64,000 nucleotides of DNA from NCBI RefSeq assembly GCF_032116555.1, contig NZ_CP134949.1, positions 3,224,001-3,288,000 on the forward strand, in the 5' to 3' direction. Numbering within the stretch: the first letter of the stretch is position 1; each line of letters opens with the position of its first letter. The translations under genes were made by a program, and so were the position numbers. The notes beneath the pieces are model-generated. The model was not told where the DNA came from. It did not search any database and was given only the letters and a program-made list of their open reading frames with translations. The DNA comes from Halobaculum sp. XH14. Lineage in GTDB: Archaea; Halobacteriota; Halobacteria; Halobacteriales; Haloferacaceae. This document shows positions 59,741 to 64,000 of this stretch, one piece after another.

Positions 59741-62700
59741 TCGCCTCTTCCCTCCAGCATTCCCTCGTTTTCGAGGTACAGTCGCTCCAGTTTCGCCCGC
59801 AACTCCTCGTCCGGCTCCGCCCACATGTCGCGGTCCATCGCCTCCAGCAGGCGCTCGCTCATCGACCTGATCGCCCACGGGTTGTGCTCCTCGAGGAACT
59901 CGCGGTTCTCCTCGTCCAGGAGGTACGTCTCGGAGACGTCGGCGTACATCCAGTCGTCGACGACCTCCGCCGTCGCGTCGTAGCCGAACAGGAAGTCGAC
60001 GGTCGCGGCCATCTCCAGTGCGCCCTTGTAGCCGTGCTCGTGCATCGACTCCACCCACTTGGGATTGACCACGCGGGAGCGGAACACGCGCCGGGCCTCG
60101 TCGTCGAGGTGCCGGACCTCGACGTCCTCGGGCTCGGAGCTGTCGCCGAACATCGCCGACGGGTTCTCCCCGGTGAGCGCCCGGACGGTGGCGACCATGC
60201 CGCCATGGAACTGGAGGTAGTCGTCGGAATCGAAGACGTCGTGCTCGCGGTTGTCCTGGTTCTGGACCGCGACCTGGACGTTCGAGAGCCGCTCTTTGAA
60301 CACGTCGATGGCCTCGGAGCCGTACTCGTCGTCTGTGTAGGCGTAGCCGCCCCAGTTCAGGTAGACGCCCGCGAGGTCCTCGTCCGTCTCCCAGTTGCGC
60401 TGGTTGATCGCCGGCAGGATGCCCGCGCCGTAGGTCCCCGGCTTGCTGCCGAACACGCGGTAGCGCGACCGCCGCTCGGCCTCCTCGGGGTCCATCCCCT
60501 CCGCCTCGTAGTTCGTCCGGTCGCGTTCCGCGTGTTTCCGGACGTAGTTCCGCTCGGGCGGCTCGTCCAGGTCGGCGACCGTGTTCACTGCCTCGTCGAG
60601 CAGGTCGACGACGTGCGGGAACGCGTCCCGGAAGAAGCCGCTGATGCGGACGGTGACGTCGATGCGCGGCCGCCCGAGCTCCTCGAGTGGAATCACGTTC
60701 AGCCCCTCGACGCGGCGATTCTCGTCGTTCCACACCGGTTCGACCCCGAGCAGCGAGAGGATCTCCGCGACGTCGTCGCCCTTCGTGCGCATGTTCGAGG
60801 TGCCCCAGACGACGATGCCGATGGACTCGGGGTACTCGCCCTCGTCCTCCCGGTGGGTCGCCAGCAGCGAGTCGGCGAGGTCCGTGCCGACCTCCCAGGC
60901 GTACGGCGACGGGACGGCCCGGATGTCGACCGAGTAGAAGTTCCGCCCCGTCGGCAGCAGTTCCGGCATCCCCCGCGTGGGCGCGCCGCTCGGGCCCGGC
61001 GGGACGAAGTCGCCGTCGAGCCCCCGGAGGAGGTTGTCGGTCTCGTCGGTCGTGCGCCTGATCGCCGGGAGCAGGTCGTCCTCGACGTAGGTGAGGACGT
61101 CCTGGATCGGGGAGTCCGCGTCGATGCCGAACGTCTCGCGGGCGTCCGCCGCCGAGCGGCCCTCCACGAGCGGCGAGACGAGCGCCCGGGCGAACGACTC
61201 GATGGCCTCCTCGACGTCGCCCCTCGTCCGAACCCCGTCGGCGTCGACGTGCGCGAGGAACGCCGGCCTCGACCCGTCGTACGGTTTTCCTGGATCCGCC
61301 GTCACCGCGTCGTAGTCGATGCCGTACTCGTCGGCGATCGCCCGCCGGATGCCCTGGACGTGCTCGGTGTCGAGCCGGAGCAGCGAGGTGAGAAAGTGGA
61401 CGAGCTTCTCGTCGGTCGGCGGCTCGCCGAGGACGTGGAGGCCGCCGCGGATCTGCAGGGCGCCGATCTCACAGAGGTAGCCGTCGATCTCCTCGGTGAA
61501 CGCCCCGAAATCGTCCGGCTGCTCGTTGACCTGGAGGTCCTCGTCGAGGTCGTTCTCGAGGACGAGTTCCCAGATCTCGTTGCGGATCTGCGGGAGCTTC
61601 TTCGGGTCCATCTCCTCGGCCTGCTGGTACTCGTCGAGCAGCGTCTGCAGGTGGTCGAGGTCGCCGTACGTGTCCGCGGTCGTCATCGGCGGCACGAGGT
61701 GGTCGATGACGGTCGAGTGGAGCCGCCGCTTGGCCTGTGAGCCCTCGCCCGGGTCGTTCATGATGAACGGGTAGAAGACGGGCAGGTCGGGGTTGGCGAC
61801 CTCCGGGTAACACGACTCCGAGAGGGCGACGGCCTTGCCGGGGAGCCACTCGAGGGTCCCGTGTTTCCCCGCGTGGACGATGGCGTCGGCGCCGAACCCG
61901 TTCGAGAGCCAGCGGTAGAAGCCGGCGTAGTGGTGGGTCGGGACGAGGTCGGGGCTGTGATACACCGCGATGGGGTTCTCGCCGAACCCCCGGGGCGGCT
62001 GGATCCCAACGAACACGTTCTCGAACCGGACGCCGGCGAGGTAGACGTGCTCGTCGTCCCGGTAGACGTCGCCCGGCGGGTCGTCCCACTCGTCCCGCAT
62101 CTCCGCCCGAACCTCGTCGGGGAACGTCTCGAACCACTCCCCGTACTCGTCCTCGTGGATCCGGCCCGGGGCCTCCCGCATCTGCTCGCGCGTGAGGAAC
62201 TGCTCGTCGTACCCGCCCCGGTCGATCAGCGTCTCCATCAGGGCGTCGCCGTCCTCCGGGATCTCGCCGGTCCGGTAGCCGGCATCCCGCAACCGTTCGA
62301 GCACGTTGATGACCGACGCGGGCGTGTCCAGCCCGACGGCGTTGCCGACCCGCGCGTTGCTCGTCGGGAAGTTGGTGAGCAGGACGGCGACCTTCTTCTC
62401 CTCGTTGTCCAGCCGCCCCAGCCGCGCGTACCGGTCGGCGACGTCGACGGTCGACCCAGTCCGGTCGGGAACGGGATGCTGTCGATAGACCGGGCCCGTG
62501 ACGGCGTCGTCGAGTTCGACGGGTTCACGGAACGACGAGGCGTTGCCGGTTATTCGGCCGTCGAACTCCGGCATCGCGACCTTGTTCGCCGTGTCACGCG
62601 GCGGCAGTCCCTCCTCGTTCGCCTCCCACTCCTCGACGGTCTCGGAGGAGTTCATCCCCTGGACGACGGGGACGTCCAGGTCGGCGAGAAAGTCGTTCGA

Positions 62701-63519
62701 GCCGGCGTCTTTCGTGGTGCCCCGCTCGTTGCGCCGTAACGAGCCCATGTGATAGCTGAGGGTGGTGAGTATCACGTCCGGCACGGTGCCCTCGTCGTCG
62801 GTCAGGTACTCGTCGACCACCGCGGGAGCCGACGCCGAGGCGGAGTCGTCCCGGTTCCGCATCGAGTAACAGAAGATCGGGAGCGGGTCGTAGCCCTCGG
62901 CCCGCGCCCGCTCGATCAGGGCGTCGACCGCGTCCAGGTTCCCGCTGATCCAGTTGGCGCGATAGAAGAGGATGGCCATCACGGGGCGGTCCGAGCCGAA
63001 CGTCCGGTTCCGGAACGCGTCCAGGTCCCGCGTCGCGTCGTCGAGATCCGGGTGATAGAGCCCGTGCCAGGGCAGCTCCTCCGGGTCGTCGTACTCGTAG
63101 TCGGCGACGAGATAGCGCGCGGCGAGATACCGGAACAGGTTCTCGAAGTTGGGGACGCCGCCGTGGCTGAAGTACTCGAAGACGGTCCCCGTCTCGGCCG
63201 GGGTGGCGGTGCTCAGCGCCGTCAGTTCGGGATCCATCTCCCGGGTTCCCGGGAGCACGAGCAGCGGGACGTTCCGGTCCCGGGCCAGCTCCGAGAGGAC
63301 GTCCAGCCCGGTCTCGAAGTACTGTTTCCCGCCCAGAACCCGGACGACGATGGCCCCGGGCTCCGTCCCGAGGTCGTCCAGGAACGCCTCGAGTTCCGCC
63401 CGCGACTGGAGGTGGTCCGTCCCCGCCATCCGGACCGGCGGGAAATCGCTCGGTAGCCGTTCCAGGGCCTGCTGTGCCGTGAGAAGCTCCGTGTCCACGG
63501 ACGTGATGAAGAGTATCAT
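59737..63519 (-). CDS. cobN: Cobaltochelatase subunit CobN
   Basis: Large corrin-binding subunit, 1260 residues, inserting Co2+ into the ring at the expense of ATP hydrolysed by the ChlID partner. Motifs include YRANWISGNLDAVDAL, VQGMNSSETVEEWEANEEGL and IVWGTSNMRTKGDDVAEILS. Further conserved are KHGTLEWLPGKAVALSE, PVFYPFIMNDPGEGSQAKRR, GLHVLGEPPTDEK and MGASYGAG-type helices near FGSKPGTYGAGILPAINQRN. The product length matches CobN of other prokaryotes. A 62-bp divergent region with cbtB lies upstream. Confidence 0.96.
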   Translation of the reverse strand: MILFITSVDTELLTAQQALERLPSDFPPVRMAGTDHLQSRAELEAFLDDLGTEPGAIVVRVLGGKQYFETGLDVLSELARDRNVPLLVLPGTREMDPELTALSTATPAETGTVFEYFSHGGVPNFENLFRYLAARYLVADYEYDDPEELPWHGLYHPDLDDATRDLDAFRNRTFGSDRPVMAILFYRANWISGNLDAVDALIERARAEGYDPLPIFCYSMRNRDDSASASAPAVVDEYLTDDEGTVPDVILTTLSYHMGSLRRNERGTTKDAGSNDFLADLDVPVVQGMNSSETVEEWEANEEGLPPRDTANKVAMPEFDGRITGNASSFREPVELDDAVTGPVYRQHPVPDRTGSTVDVADRYARLGRLDNEEKKVAVLLTNFPTSNARVGNAVGLDTPASVINVLERLRDAGYRTGEIPEDGDALMETLIDRGGYDEQFLTREQMREAPGRIHEDEYGEWFETFPDEVRAEMRDEWDDPPGDVYRDDEHVYLAGVRFENVFVGIQPPRGFGENPIAVYHSPDLVPTHHYAGFYRWLSNGFGADAIVHAGKHGTLEWLPGKAVALSESCYPEVANPDLPVFYPFIMNDPGEGSQAKRRLHSTVIDHLVPPMTTADTYGDLDHLQTLLDEYQQAEEMDPKKLPQIRNEIWELVLENDLDEDLQVNEQPDDFGAFTEEIDGYLCEIGALQIRGGLHVLGEPPTDEKLVHFLTSLLRLDTEHVQGIRRAIADEYGIDYDAVTADPGKPYDGSRPAFLAHVDADGVRTRGDVEEAIESFARALVSPLVEGRSAADARETFGIDADSPIQDVLTYVEDDLLPAIRRTTDETDNLLRGLDGDFVPPGPSGAPTRGMPELLPTGRNFYSVDIRAVPSPYAWEVGTDLADSLLATHREDEGEYPESIGIVVWGTSNMRTKGDDVAEILSLLGVEPVWNDENRRVEGLNVIPLEELGRPRIDVTVRISGFFRDAFPHVVDLLDEAVNTVADLDEPPERNYVRKHAERDRTNYEAEGMDPEEAERRSRYRVFGSKPGTYGAGILPAINQRNWETDEDLAGVYLNWGGYAYTDDEYGSEAIDVFKERLSNVQVAVQNQDNREHDVFDSDDYLQFHGGMVATVRALTGENPSAMFGDSSEPEDVEVRHLDDEARRVFRSRVVNPKWVESMHEHGYKGALEMAATVDFLFGYDATAEVVDDWMYADVSETYLLDEENREFLEEHNPWAIRSMSERLLEAMDRDMWAEPDEELRAKLERLYLENEGMLEGRGE

Positions 63520-63543
63520 TGGGCCGAAGCGTACTCACCGAAA

Positions 63544-63575
63544 GTTATACAACTATATTAGTTCTTTTGCAAGCG
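63544..63575. promoter_or_regulatory. Divergent cobN/cbtB promoters with TGCAAGCG box
   Basis: GTTATAC (63544-63550) is placed about 25-31 bp before the cobN ATG on the minus strand, and ACTATATTA (63552-63560) 22-30 bp before the cbtB ATG. TGCAAGCG (63568-63575) follows the cbtB TATA box by seven bases. The two promoters share the 62-bp intergenic region. Confidence 0.5.
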
Positions 63576-63581
63576 TAGCTT

Positions 63582-63770
63582 ATGTCCGTCGCAAACGACA
63601 CGGTCCACGACAGGATCGAACGAGCCCGGATCGAACTCTCGCCCGTCCAGCTCACGGCCGTGCTGGGCTTCGTCGCCGCGGTCGGGTTCCTCCTGCTGTT
63701 CGTCCAGGAGCCGCTCGTTCACGACTCGATGCACAACCTCAGGCACGCCGCCGGGATCACCTGTCACTGA
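63582..63770 (+). CDS. cbtB: Cobalt transporter subunit CbtB
   Basis: A 62-residue subunit of the CbtAB cobalt transporter. It has a short charged N-terminus, one membrane helix (about 22-42, VQLTAVLGFVAAVGFLLLFV) and a C-terminal histidine-rich metal-binding part with H47, H51, H55 and C61-H62 (EPLVHDSMHNLRHAAG). The length and pattern are as in other archaeal CbtB. The cbtA gene starts one base after its stop codon. It is divergent from cobN, matching a role in supplying cobalt for corrin synthesis. Confidence 0.92.
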   Translation: MSVANDTVHDRIERARIELSPVQLTAVLGFVAAVGFLLLFVQEPLVHDSMHNLRHAAGITCH

Positions 63771-63771
63771 G

Positions 63772-64000
63772 ATGTTCACGGACTACCTGACCCGCGGTGT
63801 GAAGGCGGGGCTGGTCGCCGGGATCGTCTTCGGCCTGTTCATGGCGCTGGCCGCGAACCCGCTCGTCGTCTACGCCGACGAGATGAACCACGCCGCCGGG
63901 GAGGGGGACCACGCACACGGCGAGGGCGGAACGCCCTGGGAGTGGGCCGGCTCGTACCACCTCGAACCGGGCACCTACACGTACACGTTCCAGGAGGGGC
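63772..64000 (+). CDS. cbtA: Cobalt transporter subunit CbtA, 3'-truncated by window edge
   Basis: The first 76 codons are visible: MFTDYLTRGVKAGLVAGIVF begins the first membrane helix of CbtA, then a His-rich loop (DEMNHAAGEGDHAHGEGGTP) likely binds metal. The rest lies outside the window. It follows cbtB by one base, so the two are one operon. Confidence 0.85.
   Translation, partial: MFTDYLTRGVKAGLVAGIVFGLFMALAANPLVVYADEMNHAAGEGDHAHGEGGTPWEWAGSYHLEPGTYTYTFQEG

Noticed and set aside
57593-60733. Longer 1046-residue version of the ChlID gene
   Set aside because: The extension overlaps cobN in another frame; the ATG at 59740 begins the conserved AAA+ domain and gives a 4-bp operon overlap.
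1-64000. tRNA, rRNA, integrase, transposase or toxin-antitoxin genes
   Set aside because: I looked for T-loop consensus sequences, transposase DDE motifs and typical small toxin pairs by eye and found none; a covariance-model scan could still reveal a structured RNA.

Overview
The window is a very GC-rich (visibly about two-thirds or more G+C), densely packed piece of a haloarchaeal chromosome (class Halobacteria). The evidence is the acidic proteins, archaeal-only genes (TFB, Spt5, FtsZ1, NreA, archaeal RNase HI, CheF), TATA boxes 25-35 nt upstream of nearly leaderless starts, and Tat-dependent lipoprotein signals. I cannot name a genus with confidence. No rRNA, tRNA, CRISPR array, transposase, integrase or restriction system was found.

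Layout. 1-2070: end of ftsZ1, an intergenic repeat, then secE and spt5. 2106-9964: housekeeping and accessory enzymes (zinc-finger protein, PHP-domain protein with a 36-bp tandem repeat over its stop codon, CinA-type amidase, aminotransferase, ArsA/Get3-like ATPase, SDR, rhomboid protease with an AN1-type finger, endonuclease V). 10230-17976: a 41-aa protein, ppa, PadR regulator, rnhA pair, a TFB that has lost all B-ribbon cysteines, nreA, a TatA-like protein and small DUF proteins. 18143-21492: polX, a DUF5788-like gene and a 1-kb gene-free segment of nested inverted repeats and consecutive hairpins. 21493-26652: methylmalonyl-CoA mutase large subunit, a decayed regulator/membrane-protein pair, a MinD-like ATPase, a GNAT and a HAD hydrolase. 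26878-32796: a complete Liv/Urt-type ABC importer operon ending in a thioredoxin-like gene. 32818-38856: stress protein, small membrane proteins, regulators and cytochrome oxidase subunit I with its small accessory membrane proteins. 38999-42891: VNG_1110C-like protein, DRG GTPase, small zinc and membrane proteins, tandem VOC protein.

43126-49970 is a chemotaxis locus: cheB-cheA-cheR-(HEAT repeat)-cheF on the minus strand, each junction touching or overlapping, with cheW divergent. CheA and CheB process receptor signals, CheR and CheB adapt receptors, and CheF with the HEAT protein connects to the archaellum. Next to it (51235-53089) are two RecA/KaiC-like ATPase genes and an intervening protein, probably a signalling module. 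53135-54511 holds an orphan membrane protein and a frameshifted Tat ferritin-like gene.

54682-64000 is a cobalamin/cobalt region: cbiE-cbiA-cobA and cobN-chlID operons on the minus strand, and the divergent cobalt transporter cbtB-cbtA (cbtA cut by the window end). An octamer, TGCAAGCG, sits just downstream of the TATA box of both cbiE and cbtB and is a candidate operator. The cobalamin product would serve the B12-dependent mutase at 21493.
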